Assembly (NCBI GenBank): GCA_028287745.1 | Contig: JAQBPB010000040.1 | Span: 1 to 64,000 of the forward strand | From: Chloroflexota bacterium | GTDB taxonomy: Bacteria > Chloroflexota > Chloroflexia > Chloroheliales > Chloroheliaceae | Length of the DNA: 64,000 nt | Direction: 5' to 3' | Part shown: in pieces, positions 27,223 through 35,293 of the stretch | Layout: each line of letters begins with the position of its first letter | Position numbering within the stretch: position 1 is the stretch's first letter | Notes under the pieces: generated by a model | What the model was told of the DNA's origin: nothing | What the model saw: only the letters and a program-made list of their open reading frames with translations | Database searches by the model: none | Made by a program: the position numbers and the translations under genes

Positions 27223-28398
27223 TTAAAGCGACATTATTACGGTGTTTGTCAGATAGGGGTTTACGAATGTGGTTTTCTCACCACTTTGTTTGCCTGGCAC
27301 CGGGAATAGCCGGGCCGATAAAGGTTTGTGGTAACGCGCCGAAAGCGCGGCCACATCATAAAGCAGGTTTTCCAACTGCCAGACCGCCAGGTCCCCCGGT
27401 AAGGGTATCACATCCAGCCCGGTCCCGCAGACTGCTGAAAAAGCCAGGATTTTGCTGACATCCACCAGGCCTTGCTCGACTCTTTCTCCCAGCACCCGGT
27501 CTTCCAGGACCGGCAGCATCAGGCCGTTATAGCCGGAAGATTTCAGGGTTGCCCCGGCCAGTTGCAGGCCGCGCGTGATTGCGGCGGCAAAGGCCAGGGT
27601 CCCGGCTTCGCCAAACCGCAGCGTCCCGGCCGCTTCAAAGGCCGCCACCACCGAGTCTTCACCCATAGGGGCCAGCGAAAGGTCAATCCCACCATACTGC
27701 AAGCCATTTTCCCGGCAGAATGTCTCGGCCAGTTCTTGCAGGGGGCCAAGGTCTTTAACCAGCCGCGCTGCGAGCGCTTCACTGATGACCGAAGGCCCGT
27801 TGGCCCGGATTTCAGCGGCCAGGCCGCTAATGACCGCGTGGGCCAGGTCCGGCATTTGGAGCCCCAGCGTCAGCGAAGGCGGTTCTCCGGCCCGGCCGGA
27901 CTGGTAGCTGGCCGGGAAGAATGGGATACCGGGCGGGCAGTGTGCAATCGCGGCGTAGCGGAAATTTTGCAGCCCGTCCGGGGTGGCCTGGGCCAGCGAA
28001 AGAATAGTCGCGGCAGCCTGTTTAACCCCGGCCGGTAGCACCTGGCCGTTCTGGCCGATTATGGTCGTCAGGTTAAATGCCGGGTGCGCTGCAATCGCGG
28101 TTAAAATTTCCTGGTCGGTTAATTCACCGCCGAGATAAGCTCCCAGCGAGACAAATTCTATCCGGGTCGACTGGCAAGCGATGGCAAAACTTTCGAGCCA
28201 GTTAGTCCGTCCGGCCGGGTCAAGTTCCTTTAAGACCGGGGCCAGGCTCAGTCGGGTAGTCTGGACCTCCCAGCCCGCTTCATTGAAAAACCGGCTGGCC
28301 GCGCCTAATGCCTGGCTGGCTTTAATCAGCTCTTTTTGGGCCGCTGCCGGGGCGGTTAGCAAACCGGAAATGCCGTAAGTAATAGTCCTTATTTTCAT
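27223..28398 (-). CDS. DUF711 (UPF0210-like) family protein
   Basis: A 391-residue protein resembling the DUF711 family, which shares ancestry with pyruvate-formate-lyase-like folds. Recognisable blocks are MKIRTITYGISG at the N-terminus, YGGIDLSLAP (about residues 220-229), SSGYNGLMLPVLEDR and CGTGLDVIPLPGD. The ATG at 28398 is chosen because AAGGG lies about 9 bases upstream and family members begin with MxIRxxTxGI; a longer in-frame start at 28437 is less likely. The molecular function of DUF711 is not established. It heads a two-gene unit with the Gfo/Idh oxidoreductase. Confidence 0.78.
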   Translation of the reverse strand: MKIRTITYGISGLLTAPAAAQKELIKASQALGAASRFFNEAGWEVQTTRLSLAPVLKELDPAGRTNWLESFAIACQSTRIEFVSLGAYLGGELTDQEILTAIAAHPAFNLTTIIGQNGQVLPAGVKQAAATILSLAQATPDGLQNFRYAAIAHCPPGIPFFPASYQSGRAGEPPSLTLGLQMPDLAHAVISGLAAEIRANGPSVISEALAARLVKDLGPLQELAETFCRENGLQYGGIDLSLAPMGEDSVVAAFEAAGTLRFGEAGTLAFAAAITRGLQLAGATLKSSGYNGLMLPVLEDRVLGERVEQGLVDVSKILAFSAVCGTGLDVIPLPGDLAVWQLENLLYDVAALSARYHKPLSARLFPVPGKQSGEKTTFVNPYLTNTVIMSL

Positions 28399-28727
28399 CC
28401 TGGATACCCTTATAATGTTTTTTTTGGCGGTGGACAACCGGTTAATTCATTGTGTACAACCGGTGGGAATTTTATTATAGCACTAATTAATGGTTTGTAT
28501 GGATCTTTTTTTTTGTGTACAAACTATTGCAAAAGAGGGAACCTTATGCTATTTTATGTTTAGACGATTTTTACTTTACACCATATTTAGCAGCGGTGTG
28601 GATAACTGAGTACAATATGTGGATAACTACACCTAATATTGACTTAAAAAGGCCCATGCACTGTATATATATTGTGGTAGTAATCGTACACAAATAAACT
28701 ATTAAAGAACCTTTCGATTTTTGAAAG
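28399..28727. other. AT-rich intergenic region with a DnaA-box cluster
   Basis: Two perfect DnaA boxes in the TGTGGATAA orientation occupy 28597-28605 and 28618-28626, exactly 21 bases apart. Near matches in the same orientation are GGTGGACAA (28429-28437) and TGTGTACAA (28451-28459, 28514-28522); TCGTACACA (28684-28692) is in the opposite orientation. The region is AT-rich and lies between divergent genes. It could be a replication origin, a DnaA-titrating site or a DnaA-controlled promoter for the sortase operon. Confidence 0.5.
28639..28669 (+). promoter_or_regulatory. Putative sigma-A promoter of the sortase operon
   Basis: TTGACT at 28639-28644 and TGTATA (28662) or TATATA (28664) with 17-19 bases between. 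It lies directly downstream of the two perfect DnaA boxes and about 60 bases before the sortase start. Confidence 0.45.
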
Positions 28728-30056
28728 GTGGCAAAGAGGTTGGCGGCGCGGGGAGGCGCAACCACTTTGACCGGAAACGGCAATAACTCGCAAAACAATT
28801 CTTTTTCCAAAAAAGAACATCCGGTGGATGATCGCTCTATTATTGACCCTGACTTGCTGGAACTCCAGCAAATTTTATTTGAGGGAACTTCACTTTCCTT
28901 CTCTCGGCCGAAATTAAACGATTTATCGGTAGATGAGCTGGAAGAATTACTGGCCAGGAAAAAAGCCGAACTGGCCCAAAAGCAGCCTCTGCCGGTCCTG
29001 ACAGCCCCGGCGGCCCGCCCGGTTGAGCCGAAAACCGGTATTGCTGGGCCGGGTTCACGGGCGCTGGCGGTCCGGTTCCAGCCGGAGTCGCCACTTTACC
29101 AGGCCGAACCCGCCGTGGGTGAAAGCGGTTTTAATAACGGTTTTATTGAAGATGTTCCGACCGCTCGCTTTGCTCCGGCCAGCCTGATTGCTGCCGCGCC
29201 GGAAAAAGTGGGGGTTGCGGCAAAGACCGGCCCTCTGCAACGTGTCCGTAACCTGGTGGGCTATACCCTGGAAACGCTGGTGGTAATCGCGGCCATCGCC
29301 TTATCCGGCAACTGGCTTTTGCAGCAGGCGGGTGTAAACCTGTATTTCTTTGGTCCGGCCCAGGTAGCCGATTTTTCCGTTGCGGCTTCACGGCCGGAAG
29401 GACTTTACCTGAGCGCTAACGCCGGGGGCGTTATAAGTCTGCCGCCCACCGCAGTTCCCGCTACGGCCACCCCGGTCCAGCCCACACCAACCGCCCTGCC
29501 GGACCTATCGCCGGTCGTTATTTTGCCGTCGCCCACCCCTGACCAACCACCGACACCCGCGCTGGCTGTCGCGGTGGCGCCGACGCCCACTCCCGCGATT
29601 GTACCGCCGGTCAGGCAAAGCACCGCCCAGGGCGCGGCTACCCCGGCGCCGCCGCCCGGCCCGGCCCGCCGCCTGGTTATTCCTAAAATCGGGTTGGATA
29701 CACCGGTCAAGGAAGTTACCGTAAACCTTGGCAACTGGCAGGTCGCGGACTTTGTCGCCGGGCACCACCACGGGACCGCCATGCCGGGCCAACCGGGCAA
29801 TATGGTCCTGGCCGGGCATCGCGACATCCGGGGCAGCATCTTTTTGCGCTTGAATGAGCTTCAAAAAGGGGACGAGTTTAGAGTTATTACCGATAGCGCC
29901 AGTTACCGCTATGTTGTTACCGAGGCCAAAGAAGTCGCACCGAACGAAATTTCGGTCATGAACCCGACCATTGACGCAACCGCAACCCTGATTACCTGTA
30001 CCCCGGTCGGCCTGGCTACCCGTCGTTTGATTTTGAAGGCCGTCCTGGTGCAGTAA
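28728..30056 (+). CDS. Sortase family transpeptidase with long Pro-rich linker
   Basis: Membrane-anchored cysteine transpeptidase that joins LPxxG-type proteins to the cell surface. A charged cytoplasmic region (1-185) leads to one membrane span (about 186-204, TLVVIAAIALSGNWLL) and an extracellular TPTPTP-rich linker (245-310). The sortase domain covers about 315-442, with the catalytic His in MVLAGHRDIRG (about 363), Cys in TLITCTP (424) and Arg in ATRRLIL (431-432). The TLxTC pattern fits class D/E-like enzymes. Start is GTG 28728, or less likely TTG 28740. Its likely substrate is the next gene. Confidence 0.88.
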   Translation: MAKRLAARGGATTLTGNGNNSQNNSFSKKEHPVDDRSIIDPDLLELQQILFEGTSLSFSRPKLNDLSVDELEELLARKKAELAQKQPLPVLTAPAARPVEPKTGIAGPGSRALAVRFQPESPLYQAEPAVGESGFNNGFIEDVPTARFAPASLIAAAPEKVGVAAKTGPLQRVRNLVGYTLETLVVIAAIALSGNWLLQQAGVNLYFFGPAQVADFSVAASRPEGLYLSANAGGVISLPPTAVPATATPVQPTPTALPDLSPVVILPSPTPDQPPTPALAVAVAPTPTPAIVPPVRQSTAQGAATPAPPPGPARRLVIPKIGLDTPVKEVTVNLGNWQVADFVAGHHHGTAMPGQPGNMVLAGHRDIRGSIFLRLNELQKGDEFRVITDSASYRYVVTEAKEVAPNEISVMNPTIDATATLITCTPVGLATRRLILKAVLVQ

Positions 30057-30158
30057 GTTTTAAACGAGTAAAGATACATTCAGTCAGAAGACCCAAGCAC
30101 GTAACGGTCAATTTTAAGGAGCCAGGCAACGGCCCTGGCCTGAATCGAGGAATAAAAG

Positions 30159-32000
30159 ATGACAACACGTAACCCGTCAAACAACCCAACTCAACCGGTG
30201 AAATGGACCTGGTTTGAATTAATGGGTCTAATACTGGCCTTTGGCCTAATAGCCTGGCCGGTGTTGAACTTTACGCTGGCTGCTATCTTCCCTCCCAACG
30301 CCCAGGGCCAGACTACGGCTGCCTTCTCGGTGACAAAAACCGCCTCTGTCTCCAACGCTTCGCCGGGCGAACAGTTTAACTACATTATTACGGTAAAAGC
30401 TAACCGGACCGCTACGCTGGGGACCGTAACCGATGTCCTACCGGCGCAATTGAACTATATCAACTCGTTCTGCGTCCCGCCGAACTGCAACCGGGTCAAT
30501 AATTCCGAATACGCTGTTGACCAGCGGACCTTGCGCTATACCGGTACTTCGACCGCTTTTGCCGCCGGGGACAGCGTGACCCTGGTCCTGGTCGTACAGT
30601 TTGCAAGCAATGCAACCGGCTCGGTCAACAATACCGTGCGGGTTTGCGATACCAACCAGTCTTGCGTAAATTCGGGAAGCATTACGGTTACGGTCGGCAG
30701 CGCCACGGCTACCCCGGTCCGGCCGACCGCCACGCCGGTGCCGCCTACCGCGACCCCATTACCGACTGCTACCCCGGTGCCACCTACGGCTACTGCGGTG
30801 CCACCTACGGCTACTGCGGTGCCACCTACGGCTACTGCGGTCCCGCCGACTGCTACACCGGCAGTCCCACCGACCGCTACGCCTATCTCGGCTCCTACGC
30901 CGACCCCGGTCCCGCCGACCGCTACGCCCAAACAGGCGACTCCCACCAGCGGCATTGGTAAAAGTGCCCTGACACCGGGTACGGTCGTGGCTACCCCGAC
31001 CAACAAGGCTTCGAGTGAACCGGTTCAAAATCAGAACCCGACCGCTACCCCTGGCGCGGGCAGTTCGTCTGTGACCCCTAACCCGCAAACCTCGGCAGCG
31101 CCCACTGCGACCGGCACCCCGGCCACTGCAGGTGTGATCGGCGGCAGCTTCACCAGCAGCGGCGGAGCCGGGTCTCTGACCGGCAACCGGGTAGACCTGG
31201 TGCTGCGCGGCGGCGGTACCGAAAAGGTCGTGGCAAGTAGCCTGGTGGATAGCACCGGCCGGTATTCCTTCCTGGGTATCAGGCCGAGCGAAACCGGCGA
31301 AGTTTACTACGTCCACTACATCAATACTACCGGCGGCAAAACCTTGCGCAGTTGGAATACCAGTTCGTTTACCTTCAATGGCGGGCGGTTGGATGCGCCT
31401 GCCGCTGACCTGAGCGATATCGCGGTCGGCCAGCCTGGCAGCGCCGGGACCGCCTTCGTCCTGCCTCTGACTCTTAACTGGACCAGCCGGTCCGCCGGAG
31501 ATAACTATTCGGTGGTGGTCTTCAAGTCCAACGGCAGCGGTGTAGCCCTTGCCAGCGGCAACCTTGGGAATGCTAAAACATTTACCATTAAGAGCGGGAC
31601 CCTGCCGGATGGCGGTTATGTTGCCGATATCAATGTCAGCAATAGCGCCGGGGCCGGGGTATCTCAGGGCCAGTTCATCTTCCGGGTGGGCGCTGTCCAG
31701 CCCGCTACAACGAGCGCGGCTGTCGTAACTACCGCTGCCGCCGGTAACGGCAACGGTAACAAGGCGGCCGCTACACCGGTTCCGGCTGTCTCAAAACCGG
31801 ATATTGCGCCGATAGCCGGTGTGATCGGTATAGGGGTAGCCGAATTCCTCAAGAACCTTGGCGGCGCAACCGCTTTACCGCCGGGAGCCAGCAGCCTGCC
31901 CGCCAGCGGCGGCGAACTGCCCCTGGCCGGGTTACTCCTGGCGGCCGGAACCCTGGGCTGGCGCCGTATCCGCCTGGTCAGCCAGCGGCGCGGTGCGTAA
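30159..32000 (+). CDS. Putative sortase-anchored surface protein (LPASG)
   Basis: Exported 613-residue protein: N-terminal hydrophobic signal (about residues 18-42), a DUF11-like beta domain (FSVTKTASVSNASPGEQFNYIITVKA..., about 50-175), a PTAT-rich stalk (about 185-330), and a second beta-rich region (335-520). The C-terminus carries LPASG (residues 580-584), a hydrophobic stretch (LPLAGLLLAAGTLGW) and a basic tail RRIRLVSQRRGA, which is the classic cell-wall sorting signal. It is encoded 102 bases after the sortase. A 21-bp DNA unit is perfectly repeated three times in the stalk. Adhesin or stalk function is inferred. Confidence 0.87.
   Translation: MTTRNPSNNPTQPVKWTWFELMGLILAFGLIAWPVLNFTLAAIFPPNAQGQTTAAFSVTKTASVSNASPGEQFNYIITVKANRTATLGTVTDVLPAQLNYINSFCVPPNCNRVNNSEYAVDQRTLRYTGTSTAFAAGDSVTLVLVVQFASNATGSVNNTVRVCDTNQSCVNSGSITVTVGSATATPVRPTATPVPPTATPLPTATPVPPTATAVPPTATAVPPTATAVPPTATPAVPPTATPISAPTPTPVPPTATPKQATPTSGIGKSALTPGTVVATPTNKASSEPVQNQNPTATPGAGSSSVTPNPQTSAAPTATGTPATAGVIGGSFTSSGGAGSLTGNRVDLVLRGGGTEKVVASSLVDSTGRYSFLGIRPSETGEVYYVHYINTTGGKTLRSWNTSSFTFNGGRLDAPAADLSDIAVGQPGSAGTAFVLPLTLNWTSRSAGDNYSVVVFKSNGSGVALASGNLGNAKTFTIKSGTLPDGGYVADINVSNSAGAGVSQGQFIFRVGAVQPATTSAAVVTTAAAGNGNGNKAAATPVPAVSKPDIAPIAGVIGIGVAEFLKNLGGATALPPGASSLPASGGELPLAGLLLAAGTLGWRRIRLVSQRRGA
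30776..30838 (+). repeat. Three perfect 21-bp tandem repeats in the surface-protein stalk
   Basis: The 21-base unit beginning GGTGCCACCTACGGCTACTG is repeated three times without change, encoding VPPTATA units. Perfect identity suggests recent slippage and a length-variable stalk. Confidence 0.9.
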
Positions 32001-32135
32001 CTAATTTGATTTTTAGCCGGAACGGGATTAAATTTGCCTGGGAGTTACCGGGCGAGTTTAATCCCGTTCCTGTAATTTCGAATAGTTAGCCGGAAAGAAA
32101 TTTAGACTTTTAAAACCTGTAAAGGAGCATACCCA

Positions 32136-33032
32136 ATGAACGCCAGGCGGTGCGAACTATCGGTGCCGGGCAGCAACTTGAAAATGATTGGCAAAGCGGC
32201 CGGTCTAACCGTGGATGAGGTCTTGCTTGACCTTGAAGACTCGGTCGCCCCGGAAGGCCGTCCGGACGCTCGCCGGACCATTATCAGTGCCGCCCGTGAG
32301 TTTGATTGGAGCGGTAAGCGGCTGGCCTGGCGGATTAACCCCGTGTCCAGCCCGTACTTCTACCAGGACCTGATCGAAGTGGCCGAAGCGGCTGGCGATA
32401 AATTAGGCGCGGTGATAGTGCCGAAAGTCAACCGCCCGGAGGAAGTTTACACGGTCGCAGCCCTGTTAACGGCTATTGAAACGGCTAAAGGTTTCAGCCA
32501 GCAAATTGCCATAGAGGCTCAGATTGAGTCGGCTGAGGGCATGCTGAATGTCGAAAAGATTGCCGCTGTCGCGCCGGGCCGCCTGGAAGCCCTTATCTTT
32601 GGACCAGGGGACTACGCTGCTTCAATCGGGGTACCCGGCCTGACCATAGGCGGCAAGGTCGAAGGCTACCTCGGCCACCTGTGGCATTACGCTTTGAGCC
32701 GGATTATCGTAGCCGCCCGGGCCCACGGCCTGGAAGTAATTGATGGGCCTTACGGCGCTTTCAAAGACATTGTGGCCCTTGAAGAGTCGGCTCTCCAGGC
32801 GAAACTTTTAGGTTGTGACGGCAAGTGGGCGATTCATCCGAGCCAGATTGAGCCTATCCAGCAGATTTTCTCACCGGCCCAGGCTGAAGTGGACCGGGCC
32901 AGGCGGTTGGTCGAGGCTTATGCTGCATCGCTAACCCAGCGTCAGGGCGCTATCCGGTTTGAGGGTGAGATGATTGACGCGGCCAGCGTGAAGATGGCCG
33001 AAAGGACCTTGCGCCGGTCAGGAGCGGTTTAA
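32136..33032 (+). CDS. HpcH/HpaI aldolase, CitE/malyl-CoA lyase-like
   Basis: CoA-ester lyase of the CitE family (298 residues), a TIM-barrel Mg-dependent enzyme that cleaves or condenses 3-hydroxyacyl-CoA such as malyl-CoA. The N-terminus RRCELSVPGSNLKMIGKAAGLTVDEVLLDLEDSV is diagnostic; further blocks are IEAQIESAEGMLNVEKIA, LIFGPGDYAASIG and CDGKWAIHPSQIEPI. AAAGGAG precedes the ATG. It stands alone, so the substrate is undetermined; malyl-CoA, beta-methylmalyl-CoA or citramalyl-CoA are options. Confidence 0.9.
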   Translation: MNARRCELSVPGSNLKMIGKAAGLTVDEVLLDLEDSVAPEGRPDARRTIISAAREFDWSGKRLAWRINPVSSPYFYQDLIEVAEAAGDKLGAVIVPKVNRPEEVYTVAALLTAIETAKGFSQQIAIEAQIESAEGMLNVEKIAAVAPGRLEALIFGPGDYAASIGVPGLTIGGKVEGYLGHLWHYALSRIIVAARAHGLEVIDGPYGAFKDIVALEESALQAKLLGCDGKWAIHPSQIEPIQQIFSPAQAEVDRARRLVEAYAASLTQRQGAIRFEGEMIDAASVKMAERTLRRSGAV

Positions 33033-33048
33033 AACCGGAAAAGAAACT

Positions 33049-33089
33049 AAAAAGCTCTCAACGAATACTAAAATCGTTGAGAGCTTTTT
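33049..33089. terminator. Bidirectional terminator
   Basis: A perfect 16-bp stem (33049-33064 with 33074-33089) and 9-nt loop with A and T runs serves the convergent citE-like and gltX genes. Confidence 0.92.
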
Positions 33090-33101
33090 AGTTACAAACT
33101 T

Positions 33102-34646
33102 TTAGGACTGGTTGAGAAGGCTTTGCCGGGCCAGTTCCAGGCGCTGGACGGTTTCGTCCCGGCCCAGGGCAATAATCATTGCCATCAGGTCGGGCGACTT
33201 GGTACGGCCGGATAGGGCCACGCGGGGCGGCCAGAACATCATGCCCCGGTTGGTCAGCTTCAACTTATTTTCCGAGATGTCGCTCAAACCGCTGAGCAGG
33301 GCTTCCCGGTCGTTGTAAACTTCGTCCGGCACTTCTTTGAGGAAGTTTATAGCTGCTTCCAGCACTCCGGCAGCGGCGGCCGGGCTTTCGTTCTTGCCCA
33401 CCAGGTCTTTGGCCGGGTATTCCAGGGCGGCGGCTGGTTTGAAAATAAAATCAATCTCCTGGGGAACCTCGGACAGGACTTTGACCTTGTCTTTTACCAG
33501 GGCGCAAGCCGCCCGGATAAAGGGCCATTTATCACCCGGGTCCTGGGCTTCTTCCGGGCTGATAACCCCGGCTTCGGCCAGGAAGGGCAGGCAGCGCCGG
33601 GCAAAATCTTCGACATCCAGGACGTGATTGATATAATGCGCGTTAATCCAGTCCAGTTTTTCAATATTGAACTTGGCCGGGGTCGGCTGAATCCGGCTGA
33701 CCTCGAATTTTTCTACCAGGTCCTGCTTGGTGAAAAACTCGGTGTGGTCGTCGTAACTCCAGCCTAACAGCACCAGGAAGTTCAGGAGGGCTTCCGGCAA
33801 ATAGCCAAGCTCACGGTACTGCGAAACTGATACGGCGTTGTCGCGCTTGCTCAATTTACCTTTCTGGCCGGGCGGGTTCAGGATGACCGGCACGTGGATC
33901 AGCACCGGTATTTCCCAGCCGAGCGCCTGGTAAATCATCACGTGGAGCGGCGCGCTGGGCAGCCATTCCTGGCCCCGGATGACGTGCGTAACCTGCATAT
34001 CATGGTCATCTACAAGGTGGGCCAGGTGATAGGTCGGGTAGCCGTCCGACTTCAGGATTACGGCGTCCTGGATAGTCGAGTTCTCGACCGTCAGGGGCTT
34101 TACGATCAAATCGTTGACAGTCGTGCTGCCCTCCAGCGGCACTTTAAACCGGACAGTCGGCTTGATGCCTTCGGCCAGGGCGGCCTGTTTTTCTTCTTCG
34201 CTCAGGTTTCGGCAGTGCCGGTCGTAACCGGGGGCTTGCTTGGCGGCCTGTTTGGCTTTGTTGACCGCGTCCAGGCGTTCGGGGGTACAGTAACAATAAT
34301 AAGCTTTACCTTCTTCGATCACCTGCCGGGCGACCGCCTGGAAACGGTCTAACCGCTCCGACTGTACATACGGCCCGAAAGGCCCGCCTTTGTCCGGCCC
34401 TTCGTCCCAGTCCAAACCCAACCAACTCAGAGATTCCTTGATATTGTCCAGCGAGCCTTCTACCAGGCGCTTGCGGTCAGTATCCTCAATGCGCAAAATG
34501 AATTGGCCGCCGGTATGTTTGGCCCACAGGTAGGCAAAAATAGCTGTGCGAATATTGCCGATATGGGGGTTTCCGGTAGGGCTAGGGGCGTAACGGGTAC
34601 GGGCCGGTGTACTGGTGCTGGTCGCTTTATTAGCTTCTTCTGTCAC
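33102..34646 (-). CDS. gltX: Glutamate--tRNA ligase
   Basis: Class I aminoacyl-tRNA synthetase charging tRNA-Glu. The HIGH-type signature is YAPSPTGNPHIGNIRTAIF and the KMSKS-type loop is KGKLSKRDNAVS. The GTG at 34646 is preferred because GAAGGGAAT lies just upstream; an in-frame GTG at 34682 would add 12 residues with a poor site. Length is about 514 residues, slightly above the usual 470-490. Whether it is discriminating or also charges tRNA-Gln cannot be told from the window. Confidence 0.95.
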   Translation of the reverse strand: MTEEANKATSTSTPARTRYAPSPTGNPHIGNIRTAIFAYLWAKHTGGQFILRIEDTDRKRLVEGSLDNIKESLSWLGLDWDEGPDKGGPFGPYVQSERLDRFQAVARQVIEEGKAYYCYCTPERLDAVNKAKQAAKQAPGYDRHCRNLSEEEKQAALAEGIKPTVRFKVPLEGSTTVNDLIVKPLTVENSTIQDAVILKSDGYPTYHLAHLVDDHDMQVTHVIRGQEWLPSAPLHVMIYQALGWEIPVLIHVPVILNPPGQKGKLSKRDNAVSVSQYRELGYLPEALLNFLVLLGWSYDDHTEFFTKQDLVEKFEVSRIQPTPAKFNIEKLDWINAHYINHVLDVEDFARRCLPFLAEAGVISPEEAQDPGDKWPFIRAACALVKDKVKVLSEVPQEIDFIFKPAAALEYPAKDLVGKNESPAAAAGVLEAAINFLKEVPDEVYNDREALLSGLSDISENKLKLTNRGMMFWPPRVALSGRTKSPDLMAMIIALGRDETVQRLELARQSLLNQS

Positions 34647-34682
34647 AGGTAAATTCCCTTCTCTCCTGATTGCCGGTTTCAC

Positions 34683-35293
34683 TACCGGCAGATCTTTAAT
34701 TGTTAAATTATTATACGATTTTACGCCCCGGTTATCAAATATGCTTTACATAACTAATTTATTGCGCACCTATCAGATAATAAAATAACCTTAATACACG
34801 TTATTCAAAAAAACTATCGACCCCCTATCTACACTGGTTTATATATAATCTTTTAATGAAATAGGTGGATAAACCCCTTGCCATAAGGGCTTAAAAAAAG
34901 GTACAATATAGGGTCTAATATAACTTTGCAGGAGCTACATTAGATTGCTCAAAGCTTTGCTGGTCCGACTACAGCATTTCTTTATCCAGTAAAGCCCCTT
35001 CTCGATTAGGAGGCCCTAAAACAGGTTAAGGCTTCCGGTACAGGTCGCAAAGGCGAGAGTATTATAGTTAAAAGGTTAGAATCGAATAGTGTGGTGCGCG
35101 GCAGAGACGACGAGCGCTTCTTGGTAGTCTAATAAAAGAAGCTTTTACGATCTCTGCTTCTTGATTTATGCGATATTTAAGGAGTGCCCGGCCCGGCACC
35201 ACCAGGTTTGATGGTTTACGAGTTTTCTGCCAGTACACGAACCGTGATTAGAGTTCAACCGGACTTATCCGGTTAAACAGGGGCAAATATTTG
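34683..35293 (+). other. Long leader/intergenic region upstream of dnaG with structured segment
   Basis: No gene is supported in this 600-base stretch. It contains a clear nested hairpin: GCAGAGA (35101-35107) pairs with TCTCTGC (35151-35157), enclosing GCTTCTT (35116-35122) paired with AAGAAGC (35136-35142). A compact GC-richer segment surrounds it in otherwise AT-rich DNA, so a small RNA or structured leader is possible. Confidence 0.4.

Noticed and set aside
28728-28767. Alternative TTG starts for the sortase (28740, 28767)
   Set aside because: Each has a plausible purine-rich site, but GTG 28728 keeps the whole frame and cannot be excluded; the choice does not affect the catalytic domain.
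30536-31316. Long minus-strand frames opposite the surface-protein gene
   Set aside because: They are antisense readings of the Thr/Pro-rich stalk; valine/glycine repeats are the mirror of PTAT codons.
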